From: Methylotuvimicrobium sp. KM2
Lineage (GTDB): Bacteria > Pseudomonadota > Gammaproteobacteria > Methylococcales > Methylomonadaceae
Direction of reading: 5' to 3'
NCBI RefSeq assembly: GCF_038051925.1
Contig: NZ_CP150634.1
Location: forward strand, 1,922,001 to 1,986,000
DNA: 64,000 nucleotides
Part shown: in pieces, positions 34,871 to 48,577 of the stretch
Position numbering within the stretch: the stretch's first letter is position 1
Layout: each line of letters starts with the position of its first letter
Notes under the pieces: model-generated
Told to the model about the DNA's origin: nothing
Seen by the model: only the letters and a program-made list of their open reading frames with translations
Database searches by the model: none
Translations under genes and position numbers: made by a program

Positions 34871-37800
34871 GTATCTCCCGGCCAAACAGCCGGGAGCGGA
34901 TTGAAACCTTATTTTGTATTCTTTCTGCTCTTTCTTAACATAGTATCTCCCGGCCAAACAGCCGGGAGCGGATTGAAACATTTCATGATGTGCTTCTCGA
35001 TCATAGCGCAGGTGGTATCTCCCGGCCAAACAGCCGGGAGCGGATTGAAACATCCCGAAAATGAAAGTGTAAACAACCGACCTGAGTATCTCCCGGCCAA
35101 ACAGCCGGGAGCGGATTGAAACTCATAGCGTGTTTTCCTGATGTTCAGTCGCAGTTGTATCTCCCGGCCAAACAGCCGGGAGCGGATTGAAACACTCAGA
35201 ACGCCGGCGCCCCGGTCGAGACCAAGCAGGTATCTCCCGGCCAAACAGCCGGGAGCGGATTGAAACTGTCGTGACTGGTCCGCGCGGATTGGCTGATGTC
35301 GGTATCTCCCGGCCAAACAGCCGGGAGCGGATTGAAACAATAAGATTTTAATCATTAATTTTTACCGGTCATGGTATCTCCCGGCCAAACAGCCGGGAGC
35401 GGATTGAAACAGTACCCAGCGCGTAAACTCGCCGGACCCGTCGGTGTATCTCCCGGCCAAACAGCCGGGAGCGGATTGAAACCCGACACCTGCGCTATGA
35501 TCGAGAAGCACATCGTGTATCTCCCGGCCAAACAGCCGGGAGCGGATTGAAACATTAATAACAGTTATTTCACCATCACAACCGATGTGTATCTCCCGGC
35601 CAAACAGCCGGGAGCGGATTGAAACTTAATAATGAAAGGCTATATAATTCAAGATGATGTATCTCCCGGCCAAACAGCCGGGAGCGGATTGAAACAATGG
35701 ACAAATAGAAAGATGCGTAATGACTGCATGTATCTCCCGGCCAAACAGCCGGGAGCGGATTGAAACTGAAAAATATTTCGCTTTCGATGAGACACTTATG
35801 TATCTCCCGGCCAAACAGCCGGGAGCGGATTGAAACATCAGGACCGCGATGCCAATGACGCCGGCGACAACGTATCTCCCGGCCAAACAGCCGGGAGCGG
35901 ATTGAAACTTACACCACCTACAGCAACATGCACTAATGGCCAGTATCTCCCGGCCAAACAGCCGGGAGCGGATTGAAACATCTTCTGAGACGACTACCCG
36001 CGTGACTTCCTCGGTATCTCCCGGCCAAACAGCCGGGAGCGGATTGAAACATCGAGCAAGCGTTTAAAAATCTCGGTGTAACCTGTATCTCCCGGCCAAA
36101 CAGCCGGGAGCGGATTGAAACGGCGAACCGCGCGCATTTGCTTTAGCTCATCAATCGTATCTCCCGGCCAAACAGCCGGGAGCGGATTGAAACTCTCCAG
36201 TACCGTCGATAAATCCGCATCCAGCCGCTGTATCTCCCGGCCAAACAGCCGGGAGCGGATTGAAACGCTGTAGAACTCGGCCCATTGCGCCAGGTTGTAT
36301 GTATCTCCCGGCCAAACAGCCGGGAGCGGATTGAAACATTGACGGTAGTCGAGCGGGGCTATGCGCTGGGGTGTATCTCCCGGCCAAACAGCCGGGAGCG
36401 GATTGAAACATCCAAGTCTAAATCCCCCCCTTTTGATTCTGGGTGTATCTCCCGGCCAAACAGCCGGGAGCGGATTGAAACATCGATCCACCAAGACGCT
36501 TTGGTTTGGTCTTTGGTATCTCCCGGCCAAACAGCCGGGAGCGGATTGAAACACAAAATGGCACGCTGGTTTCACTGGGCTCCCATAGGTATCTCCCGGC
36601 CAAACAGCCGGGAGCGGATTGAAACTTCAGCGTATCCCATTGCGCACGGCTAAAACGGTGTATCTCCCGGCCAAACAGCCGGGAGCGGATTGAAACACTG
36701 CGAAAACAGACCCTGACACAACAGGCAAAAAGTATCTCCCGGCCAAACAGCCGGGAGCGGATTGAAACATACACCGCGTCAGGTGTCCTTGGTGCTCAAC
36801 GGGTATCTCCCGGCCAAACAGCCGGGAGCGGATTGAAACCCAGCACTAACGGCAGCGCTACAACTTCACAATCGTATCTCCCGGCCAAACAGCCGGGAGC
36901 GGATTGAAACATAAATATGCTGTAAATCCAGGTGGGTCCTGTATGTATCTCCCGGCCAAACAGCCGGGAGCGGATTGAAACAAAACGCCCGGTTAACCGC
37001 GGAACTCCGCGCCATGGGTATCTCCCGGCCAAACAGCCGGGAGCGGATTGAAACATTATGGGAACTAAAGTTCTCTTAGTCAAGCCATGTATCTCCCGGC
37101 CAAACAGCCGGGAGCGGATTGAAACTCAACTCCGCCAGCATGGCGGGGTCGTAGTCGTGCGTATCTCCCGGCCAAACAGCCGGGAGCGGATTGAAACACC
37201 AAATACCGGCAGCCCGAGCTGCCGTTTGATGGTATCTCCCGGCCAAACAGCCGGGAGCGGATTGAAACATGCAGCGGCTATGGCCGGAATATTACGCAAA
37301 ATGTATCTCCCGGCCAAACAGCCGGGAGCGGATTGAAACGCCGAACAGCTCGTTCAAGCGCTGTTTGCCGAGCGTATCTCCCGGCCAAACAGCCGGGAGC
37401 GGATTGAAACGAAAAACCATAGCGGGCAGCGATCCGGAACCGCCGTATCTCCCGGCCAAACAGCCGGGAGCGGATTGAAACTTAAACGGGTCGGCGCTGG
37501 CTGCGCTGCTCATCGGTATCTCCCGGCCAAACAGCCGGGAGCGGATTGAAACGCTGGCCCGAGAACAGTGCCCGGACATCGCCGCGGTATCTCCCGGCCA
37601 AACAGCCGGGAGCGGATTGAAACCCGCAACCCGAAGAGTCAAGCGTTATGCGTCATGCGTATCTCCCGGCCAAACAGCCGGGAGCGGATTGAAACGTAGG
37701 TCAGAGACCTGCTGTTCGGCGGCCTGTATAGTATCTCCCGGCCAAACAGCCGGGAGCGGATTGAAACTCGGTACGCCTCGTTTGGATCGGTGCCAGGTTC

Positions 37801-40800
37801 CGTATCTCCCGGCCAAACAGCCGGGAGCGGATTGAAACATAATTTACCCAACGATTTACCCAGGCATAAAAAGTATCTCCCGGCCAAACAGCCGGGAGCG
37901 GATTGAAACCTCACGGTCCGTGCGCTTGTGCCCGACAGCAATCGGTATCTCCCGGCCAAACAGCCGGGAGCGGATTGAAACTAAGACGGGTTTTAGTTTG
38001 GCATTTTGCAACAAGGTATCTCCCGGCCAAACAGCCGGGAGCGGATTGAAACATCTGGAGGCGATCTATGAATTGTTCGCCATTAACGTATCTCCCGGCC
38101 AAACAGCCGGGAGCGGATTGAAACTTTTTAGAGATAACCGCCCATTTTGCAATCACCGGTATCTCCCGGCCAAACAGCCGGGAGCGGATTGAAACCGGCT
38201 TACGGTTCACAGTCCGGTGAACTTATAGAAGGTATCTCCCGGCCAAACAGCCGGGAGCGGATTGAAACAGGTTCCATAAGGTTTATTTTGTCGATGTCGA
38301 AATGTATCTCCCGGCCAAACAGCCGGGAGCGGATTGAAACTCTTGGTGCGTTAATAGGTGTAGTCATGCAATATAGAGTATCTCCCGGCCAAACAGCCGG
38401 GAGCGGATTGAAACGCGAAGATTCAGGAAGGATTAGCCAAGATTACATTGTATCTCCCGGCCAAACAGCCGGGAGCGGATTGAAACTCGTCTTTTGCCTG
38501 TTCCGCTCAACAACCTTCCGGTATCTCCCGGCCAAACAGCCGGGAGCGGATTGAAACTTCAAGCAACCTTTAATGGCGAACCACACGGGCGAGTATCTCC
38601 CGGCCAAACAGCCGGGAGCGGATTGAAACCTCGCTACCAGCGAGATCCAGAGCGATTTTGTGAGTATCTCCCGGCCAAACAGCCGGGAGCGGATTGAAAC
38701 TTCGTTGCTACGATGATAAGGCAATCACTAGCAATGTATCTCCCGGCCAAACAGCCGGGAGCGGATTGAAACATTTCGATTGAAACCGCCAAGAAAGCTG
38801 AGTCATGGTATCTCCCGGCCAAACAGCCGGGAGCGGATTGAAACACTAATACCGCTGCTACGGGTGTTTTTGCGCTCATGTATCTCCCGGCCAAACAGCC
38901 GGGAGCGGATTGAAACCTAGCGCCGACATGAAGAACGGTGCACCACCGATGTATCTCCCGGCCAAACAGCCGGGAGCGGATTGAAACTTGCCGCTGCACG
39001 TCCAGACGTTGGCCCAGTAAGTGTATCTCCCGGCCAAACAGCCGGGAGCGGATTGAAACCGTGTTGATGGTGCCGAATATGCTGCATCTTATGTGTATCT
39101 CCCGGCCAAACAGCCGGGAGCGGATTGAAACCGCCAGTAAAAACGGCCCTCAGTGTACGTTGAAGCGCGTATCTCCCGGCCAAACAGCCGGGAGCGGATT
39201 GAAACAGCTCGGCTTCTGCTTCGTCCGGTCTTGCTGCATGTATCTCCCGGCCAAACAGCCGGGAGCGGATTGAAACCTTTTCGGGTAAGCCTTTGCCTGA
39301 AAAGCCCTTAAGTATCTCCCGGCCAAACAGCCGGGAGCGGATTGAAACAAATCGGCAGCCGCCGGCGCATCACCGACATAATGTATCTCTCGGCCAAACA
39401 GCCGGGAGCGGATTGAAACAATCACTGGACGCTGTACAAGTGGATCGGCGAGGCCGTATCTCCCGGCCAAACAGCCGGGAGCGGATTGAAACATGCGCGG
39501 TGGCGGCATGGTCCTATCTAAAATACGTATCTCCCGGCCAAACAGCCGGGAGCGGATTGAAACCTTGCCTTACAATTTTTAAAACATCGGTAAACGTATC
39601 TCCCGGCCAAACAGCCGGGAGCGGATTGAAACAATCAGCGATTGATTAACGCCAAAATTGGCATAGGGTATCTCCCGGCCAAACAGCCGGGAGCGGATTG
39701 AAACCTGAACGACATGCACGGTTTCAATGCGCCGCAAGAGTATCTCCCGGCCAAACAGCCGGGAGCGGATTGAAACATGGTCGCACGATATGTCAATCTG
39801 TGCACCCGGGTATCTCCCGGCCAAACAGCCGGGAGCGGATTGAAACATGCACGGATACGGCGCTGGGGAATGAATGAAACGTATCTCCCGGCCAAACAGC
39901 CGGGAGCGGATTGAAACAAGTCGGCGCTAAAGCACAATGCCGCTGCCGTAAGTATCTCCCGGCCAAACAGCCGGGAGCGGATTGAAACACCAGCTGGATG
40001 TTTCGTCTTTTGCCGGTTCCGCTCGTATCTCCCGGCCAAACAGCCGGGAGCGGATTGAAACGATATTACCCCTGTCTACGCCTTTTCCGTGCGCGGTATC
40101 TCCCGGCCAAACAGCCGGGAGCGGATTGAAACATTGAGCCGGAAAACAAATCCGCAGTTCAGGCTGCGTATCTCCCGGCCAAACAGCCGGGAGCGGATTG
40201 AAACAAACATTTACAACAATAGGCTAAACCAATGAGCGGTATCTCCCGGCCAAACAGCCGGGAGCGGATTGAAACCTATTTTCCCTGTCGCTTGATTGCC
40301 CTTGTCAATGTATCTCCCGGCCAAACAGCCGGGAGCGGATTGAAACTTTCTCCGGACTGAAACATCACATCGACAATCCGCGTATCTCCCGGCCAAACAG
40401 CCGGGAGCGGATTGAAACACTAACACATTAATCAATGACGTGGTGGTCAGATTCGTATCTCCCGGCCAAACAGCCGGGAGCGGATTGAAACATGTTTAGC
40501 TCTCCGGGACCGGATAATAGGAACCTGTATCTCCCGGCCAAACAGCCGGGAGCGGATTGAAACTTGGAGCCGGTTAAGTTTGCCGTTATCGATCTCGGTA
40601 TCTCCCGGCCAAACAGCCGGGAGCGGATTGAAACTTGTGAGCGTAGTTCTTTCGCCATGATTGCCGAGTATCTCCCGGCCAAACAGCCGGGAGCGGATTG
40701 AAACGCTTTAAAACCGTCGAGTTGATAATCAATGCCAGCGTATCTCCCGGCCAAACAGCCGGGAGCGGATTGAAACAGTTTACGCCGGTCGCAGACGGTA

Positions 40801-43800
40801 CGATTCGCCAGCGTATCTCCCGGCCAAACAGCCGGGAGCGGATTGAAACAGTTGATTATACCGTAAAGTCAACGATTCATAAACCGTATCTCCCGGCCAA
40901 ACAGCCGGGAGCGGATTGAAACGGCTTCGACAACGAGCAATGCGGAATTATAGCGATGTATCTCCCGGCCAAACAGCCGGGAGCGGATTGAAACATCCCT
41001 CAGCTTCGGTCCGCCGCGCGTTTTTAGGAGTATCTCCCGGCCAAACAGCCGGGAGCGGATTGAAACGTTGTTCTTGAGTGCTTGCGACAAGTCCAGGCAG
41101 AAGGTATCTCCCGGCCAAACAGCCGGGAGCGGATTGAAACAATGGCAATTGATCTACAAGATTGACACTCTCATGTATCTCCCGGCCAAACAGCCGGGAG
41201 CGGATTGAAACTTTAATTTCAATTACGTTTGTTACATGGTTTGGCAGTATCTCCCGGCCAAACAGCCGGGAGCGGATTGAAACGTAGAACCTGAAAACAA
41301 AGCCGCAGTTCAGGCTGCGTATCTCCCGGCCAAACAGCCGGGAGCGGATTGAAACTCCTCTTTGGTTAATTGATTTTAACTAATAGCAGTGTATCTCCCG
41401 GCCAAACAGCCGGGAGCGGATTGAAACTATAAGCCAGCGTAACCACGAAAGGGTCACAGAGGGTATCTCCCGGCCAAACAGCCGGGAGCGGATTGAAACT
41501 TGAAACGGCTTAACAGCGCACACGCCGCGCCGCGGTATCTCCCGGCCAAACAGCCGGGAGCGGATTGAAACACGCGCCTCTGCTTCACCGGCTAATCTTC
41601 TATATTGTATCTCCCGGCCAAACAGCCGGGAGCGGATTGAAACTACCCAGGCAAGATCATCTTCGGAAGCCATTTGAGGTATCTCCCGGCCAAACAGCCG
41701 GGAGCGGATTGAAACAAATTTCTTAAATGACGGGTATCTTGCATCTATCGTATCTCCCGGCCAAACAGCCGGGAGCGGATTGAAACTTAGCTTGCGTGTT
41801 AGCATCGTCGGTAATTTCATGTATCTCCCGGCCAAACAGCCGGGAGCGGATTGAAACATGATGATACCAATTCGGCGTGGCGAGTTTAACGGGTATCTCC
41901 CGGCCAAACAGCCGGGAGCGGATTGAAACATCAACGGGGCAGCTGTACTTAATGCGCTTAAAAAGTATCTCCCGGCCAAACAGCCGGGAGCGGATTGAAA
42001 CACTGAGGGGTTTGATGCGGATCGACGCGCGGCAGTCGTATCTCCCGGCCAAACAGCCGGGAGCGGATTGAAACCTTAACCGGTATAGGCATGGAGCCAA
42101 AAAAGTCGGTATCTCCCGGCCAAACAGCCGGGAGCGGATTGAAACATACAGCGTTGCGCTATCGGCTAGAGCGATACGCGTATCTCCCGGCCAAACAGCC
42201 GGGAGCGGATTGAAACTTGTTGGGTAAAAAGATACGCTAACGTATTAAATGTATCTCCCGGCCAAACAGCCGGGAGCGGATTGAAACGTTTATCTGTGCG
42301 GAACATCAGCTATGATCTCCGCGTATCTCCCGGCCAAACAGCCGGGAGCGGATTGAAACGTCAATTTCATAAACAAAAAGTTTACAGGTTGACGTATCTC
42401 CCGGCCAAACAGCCGGGAGCGGATTGAAACCCTTCTCGCGTCGCAATAGCCGTGCTGGTATGCGGTATCTCCCGGCCAAACAGCCGGGAGCGGATTGAAA
42501 CACATCGGGCATCGTTGCCAGTTGGGGGCCGGCTGTGTATCTCCCGGCCAAACAGCCGGGAGCGGATTGAAACACCGTAACCGATCACCCGGCCAATGCC
42601 AATAGTCGAGTATCTCCCGGCCAAACAGCCGGGAGCGGATTGAAACCCGGACGGCGATGCGCGATATACCGACGCGATGTTTGTATCTCCCGGCCAAACA
42701 GCCGGGAGCGGATTGAAACTTTGCTGAACGGGCAAGCAGCATCGGGCTTGGTGCGTATCTCCCGGCCAAACAGCCGGGAGCGGATTGAAACACAGTATGA
42801 TTTCGACAACATTTCTAGCGCTGCCGTATCTCCCGGCCAAACAGCCGGGAGCGGATTGAAACTGAGCGTTTTGCGCAGTAGGATCAGCGTTATACGGTAT
42901 CTCCCGGCCAAACAGCCGGGAGCGGATTGAAACTTTCATCTTCAAAACCTCTTAAATAACAACGGCCGTATCTCCCGGCCAAACAGCCGGGAGCGGATTG
43001 AAACATAAGCTCGATAATAGTTTGTTCCTTTATAAACTGTATCTCCCGGCCAAACAGCCGGGAGCGGATTGAAACCTAAAAGGTGAATCGCGAAAAACAA
43101 AAAGTAATAGTATCTCCCGGCCAAACAGCCGGGAGCGGATTGAAACTACGATAAGGCGTATGAAATGGAAAACGGTAAAGGGTATCTCCCGGCCAAACAG
43201 CCGGGAGCGGATTGAAACACTTCTATCTCTACACCGTTGATGGTTCCTGTATTGTATCTCCCGGCCAAACAGCCGGGAGCGGATTGAAACAGATCGTAAC
43301 TGACAATCAGACATTGCACCGTTTGTATCTCCCGGCCAAACAGCCGGGAGCGGATTGAAACTATTGGTGCCGATGGCCGGCACTACCCGCCTCTTTCGTA
43401 TCTCCCGGCCAAACAGCCGGGAGCGGATTGAAACATTCACAACCAAGGCCGAGTCGAGGCTGCTGAAAGTATCTCCCGGCCAAACAGCCGGGAGCGGATT
43501 GAAACTCATTCAGGTTGCCGATTCTGGAATGGTCACGATCGGGTATCTCCCGGCCAAACAGCCGGGAGCGGATTGAAACTTATGTCCGGGGGTAAGCTAT
43601 GGTGACCGGATTTGTATCTCCCGGCCAAACAGCCGGGAGCGGATTGAAACATTCGCCTTGACTAACCCACCCAGGCCAACATCAAGTATCTCCCGGCCAA
43701 ACAGCCGGGAGCGGATTGAAACAGCAATTAAATCGACAGCGCAGACCATCCGCGCCGAGTATCTCCCGGCCAAACAGCCGGGAGCGGATTGAAACATCAA

Positions 43801-46800
43801 ATAAGGTAATAATACCCGTTATTTTACCAGTATCTCCCGGCCAAACAGCCGGGAGCGGATTGAAACATAATCGGGCAATCACGCAGACTTGAATACGATG
43901 GTATCTCCCGGCCAAACAGCCGGGAGCGGATTGAAACAGCAAACTTGGCACCGAAGCCGGAAGAACTCCACGGTATCTCCCGGCCAAACAGCCGGGAGCG
44001 GATTGAAACACATTGGTGCCATTGTTGCAGTCGAACAGGCGTGAGTATCTCCCGGCCAAACAGCCGGGAGCGGATTGAAACCTCAAAGGATGGAAGTTCG
44101 GTTGCACCAAGCATCGTATCTCCCGGCCAAACAGCCGGGAGCGGATTGAAACATTTCCGGTCGTGTGGTTCGTGATAATGAGATAACGTATCTCCCGGCC
44201 AAACAGCCGGGAGCGGATTGAAACTTGACTTCGAGCGGTTTGTTCTTATCGCCTTGCAATGTATCTCCCGGCCAAACAGCCGGGAGCGGATTGAAACCCT
44301 GAATGTGTTGCGGGCAAAACTAAAACACTACGTATCTCCCGGCCAAACAGCCGGGAGCGGATTGAAACACGGTCAAGAAGGCCAAAAAAGAAGAAATTCG
44401 ACGGTATCTCCCGGCCAAACAGCCGGGAGCGGATTGAAACTCATCCGTCCGGAACGTATTTTCGCATCGGCGAAGTATCTCCCGGCCAAACAGCCGGGAG
44501 CGGATTGAAACTTTGATATCGCCCCAGGACGTGCGAATGCCGACAAGTATCTCCCGGCCAAACAGCCGGGAGCGGATTGAAACCTTAATGAGCATGTTGT
44601 CATAACCAGTACCGACGGTATCTCCCGGCCAAACAGCCGGGAGCGGATTGAAACCCGTATTCTCCCGCTGTACCAGACGTCGTATCCATGTATCTCCCGG
44701 CCAAACAGCCGGGAGCGGATTGAAACTTTTGGTGGTTGCGCCGCAAGGAGTATCGTGAACCGTATCTCCCGGCCAAACAGCCGGGAGCGGATTGAAACGT
44801 CCGTCAAGCCGGCTCGTAATTACAAGTTCCTGAGTATCTCCCGGCCAAACAGCCGGGAGCGGATTGAAACAGCAATAAAAAAATCCGTCAATTGATCCCG
44901 TTCCTGTATCTCCCGGCCAAACAGCCGGGAGCGGATTGAAACGTTGAAACTTCAACCCAAGAGGGCGATTTATATCGTATCTCCCGGCCAAACAGCCGGG
45001 AGCGGATTGAAACTCGAACATTCGCGGTCTTAACTCGATTGATCGAGTGTATCTCCCGGCCAAACAGCCGGGAGCGGATTGAAACAAGCGACTCAAGCTT
45101 GAAATCTCGACGATCAGGGGTATCTCCCGGCCAAACAGCCGGGAGCGGATTGAAACTTGAAATCCGTTGTCGACCGACTGGAAAATATGCGTATCTCCCG
45201 GCCAAACAGCCGGGAGCGGATTGAAACACAGAAGGCGGGTGTGTCTACACTATTGAACGAAGTATCTCCCGGCCAAACAGCCGGGAGCGGATTGAAACAA
45301 TCAGGTACAACATTTCTTCCTGGATATTATCGAGTATCTCCCGGCCAAACAGCCGGGAGCGGATTGAAACTTTAACAATGATGGGCCTAGTTTTGAGCGC
45401 GTCAGTATCTCCCGGCCAAACAGCCGGGAGCGGATTGAAACGTCCATAGTCGCCCAATGTCGGACTTCCAGCCGGTGGTATCTCCCGGCCAAACAGCCGG
45501 GAGCGGATTGAAACACCAGTCGATTGAAATTTGTGATGTACTCATCAAGTATCTCCCGGCCAAACAGCCGGGAGCGGATTGAAACATTTCGCCGGTACTC
45601 TTGGTAATTCCAATTCAGAGTATCTCCCGGCCAAACAGCCGGGAGCGGATTGAAACCTATGATTTATAGTTATCTTTCACCTTGGCATTTGGTATCTCCC
45701 GGCCAAACAGCCGGGAGCGGATTGAAACAAATTCCGACGGCCTTTCCTTTGTTGTTGTCGTGCGTATCTCCCGGCCAAACAGCCGGGAGCGGATTGAAAC
45801 ATTTGTATTTGACTCATTAACCCAGCTCTTTGACGGTATCTCCCGGCCAAACAGCCGGGAGCGGATTGAAACGTGACACACGTCAATGACAAACCGCTCA
45901 AATCGTGTATCTCCCGGCCAAACAGCCGGGAGCGGATTGAAACGATTAAAGGAGTTGATATGTCTTATTTCATAGAAAGTATCTCCCGGCCAAACAGCCG
46001 GGAGCGGATTGAAACCCGCATTACGAGTTAATCAAGCACCTCGTCGGCGGTATCTCCCGGCCAAACAGCCGGGAGCGGATTGAAACGTCAGAAATTACAA
46101 CGAAGGCAGGGGCGCAATGGATGTATCTCCCGGCCAAACAGCCGGGAGCGGATTGAAACTCTGATGCGTGTTTTATTCGTATAGCTATACGCGCGTATCT
46201 CCCGGCCAAACAGCCGGGAGCGGATTGAAACCCGGAACCGATCAAACCGGATCCGGAACCCGAGCGTATCTCCCGGCCAAACAGCCGGGAGCGGATTGAA
46301 ACTCAATTCCGAGACGGAAAAAAGCCAGTCTTGACCGTATCTCCCGGCCAAACAGCCGGGAGCGGATTGAAACGAGTATCTGCTCGAATACAAGGCGCGT
46401 ACGGTATCGTATCTCCCGGCCAAACAGCCGGGAGCGGATTGAAACGGTGTAGATCGTGCCGTTGCGGTCGTCGAAGGTTGTATCTCCCGGCCAAACAGCC
46501 GGGAGCGGATTGAAACCCAGATTGCGCAGCGCACGCGCGGCGGCCTGGCCGGTATCTCCCGGCCAAACAGCCGGGAGCGGATTGAAACCTTTTGTTCTGC
46601 TCATGTGCAAAAATCCGTAAAGTATCTCCCGGCCAAACAGCCGGGAGCGGATTGAAACACTCAGAACGCCGGCGGGGCTGAGCAAGCACTACAGTATCTC
46701 CCGGCCAAACAGCCGGGAGCGGATTGAAACACCGATGTCGATGTCGTCGAAACCGTTTTCAGCGGTATCTCCCGGCCAAACAGCCGGGAGCGGATTGAAA

Positions 46801-48523
46801 CGAAGAATATTTACAAATGATTAACCCTATCGACCGGTATCTCCCGGCCAAACAGCCGGGAGCGGATTGAAACCGTCAAGGCAAGAAATACAAGGGGTTG
46901 CCTTATAGAGTATCTCCCGGCCAAACAGCCGGGAGCGGATTGAAACGTCAGCTCCATGGACGATCTCAACAAAGCAGTAAGCGTATCTCCCGGCCAAACA
47001 GCCGGGAGCGGATTGAAACGATAACGGCTACACCGCAGCTGATGCCGATTTCAGTATCTCCCGGCCAAACAGCCGGGAGCGGATTGAAACAATATACTCA
47101 GGTGTCCACAATGCCATGATTACAGTATCTCCCGGCCAAACAGCCGGGAGCGGATTGAAACAGCTTAGGCGTTATACGGATAACACCGTTTCCGGTGGTA
47201 TCTCCCGGCCAAACAGCCGGGAGCGGATTGAAACGTTGAAGCGGCATACTTTAATGCCTGGATCGCCGGGTATCTCCCGGCCAAACAGCCGGGAGCGGAT
47301 TGAAACGTTGATCTTCAGCAGTACGATTCAATTACAGAGTATGTATCTCCCGGCCAAACAGCCGGGAGCGGATTGAAACCACGTTGCTGCATCCTGAGTG
47401 CGGACGATTTTTTGTATCTCCCGGCCAAACAGCCGGGAGCGGATTGAAACATAGACGAACTTGGCCGAGATCAAGGAATAGAGATGTATCTCCCGGCCAA
47501 ACAGCCGGGAGCGGATTGAAACTCAACGCCGCCAGCGGGTTTTCAAACCCTAGCATGTATCTCCCGGCCAAACAGCCGGGAGCGGATTGAAACAGTTCAA
47601 CGTCTTGACGTAAACGCCCCAGAGCATCGTATCTCCCGGCCAAACAGCCGGGAGCGGATTGAAACAAATTCGGCTGCTGCCCTTCCCGTGCCCGTTTCAG
47701 TATCTCCCGGCCAAACAGCCGGGAGCGGATTGAAACATAGTCCAAATATGAGTTCCGACTTGAACCGGAGAGTATCTCCCGGCCAAAAAGCCGGGAGCGG
47801 ATTGAAACCACAAAGTTTAGCCGCCGCGTACAGGTCGCCTTGGGTATTTCCCGGCCAAACAGCCGGGAGCGGATTGAAACTTTACGGCGCTGGACCATTG
47901 TTGGAATTTGGCCGATGTATCTCCCGGCCAAACAGCCGGGAGCGGATTGAAACATAAATCGACAGCAACTGGTCAGCATACTGAATCGGTATCTCCCGGC
48001 CAAACAGCCGGGAGCGGATTGAAACTCCAGTATGGTGCTGCGAATATTTCTGCGGCGGGGTATCTCCCGGCCAAACAGCCGGGAGCGGATTGAAACAGTT
48101 GTATTAGTCCGTCGATGTTTTTCCAGGCGTGTATCTCCCGGCCAAACAGCCGGGAGCGGATTGAAACAGTCGACAGAAAGCGCAGCTCGGCGCCGTTGGA
48201 CGTATCTCCCGGCCAAACAGCCGGGAGCGGATTGAAACCCGAAATTCCCACTAACAGTCGAATGAACGCTTAAGTATCTCCCGGCCAAACAGCCGGGAGC
48301 GGATTGAAACTCGCTCAGTTGCGAGGAATCGATTACGCCACTGGTGTATCTCCCGGCCAAACAGCCGGGAGCGGATTGAAACCGCTTCGACTCACCGTTT
48401 GCCAGCGCAAGCTATGTATCTCCCGGCCAAACAGCCGGGAGCGGATTGAAACATCCGCGTAAAACGCCTTAACACCACGCAATAAAGTATCTCCCGGCCA
48501 AACAACCGGAAAAATATAGTTAA
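34871..48523 (+). CRISPR. Type I-C CRISPR array, about 191 repeats and 190 spacers
   Basis: The repeat is 37 nt: GTAT, stem CTCCCGGC, loop CAAACA, stem GCCGGGAG, then CGGATTGAAAC. I counted 191 repeat starts from 34871 to 48487 by eye, a mean period of 71.7 bp; spacers are mostly 33-37 nt (one of 32 at 39564). The repeats are almost invariant; variants noticed are at 39383 (CTCTCGG), 47772 (AAAAAG for AACAG) and 47844 (GTATTTCC). The last, at 48487, loses its 3' half. Orientation is left to right from the leader at 34691, so the newest spacers are on the left. All the open frames reading FQSAPGCLAGRY, SIRSRLFGREI or ISRPNSRERIET are translations of the repeat and not genes. Confidence 0.98.
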
Positions 48524-48577
48524 TCAAAGAGTTGTCGAAAGTAGTCGATTCCACATAAAAAAATGGAAGAAAATAGT

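Noticed and set aside
35767..35799. Spacer 13 resembling the cas3 5' end (possible self-targeting)
   Set aside because: TGAAAAATATTTCGC versus TGAAAAAATATTTTGC is low-complexity similarity with gaps and does not continue; treated as chance.
34850..48554. Dozens of open frames in the array on both strands with sequences such as SIRSRLFGREI, FNPLPAVWPGDT, SPGQTAGSGLK
   Set aside because: These are translations of the 37-nt CRISPR repeat in different frames; they have no start signals and change only in the spacer part.
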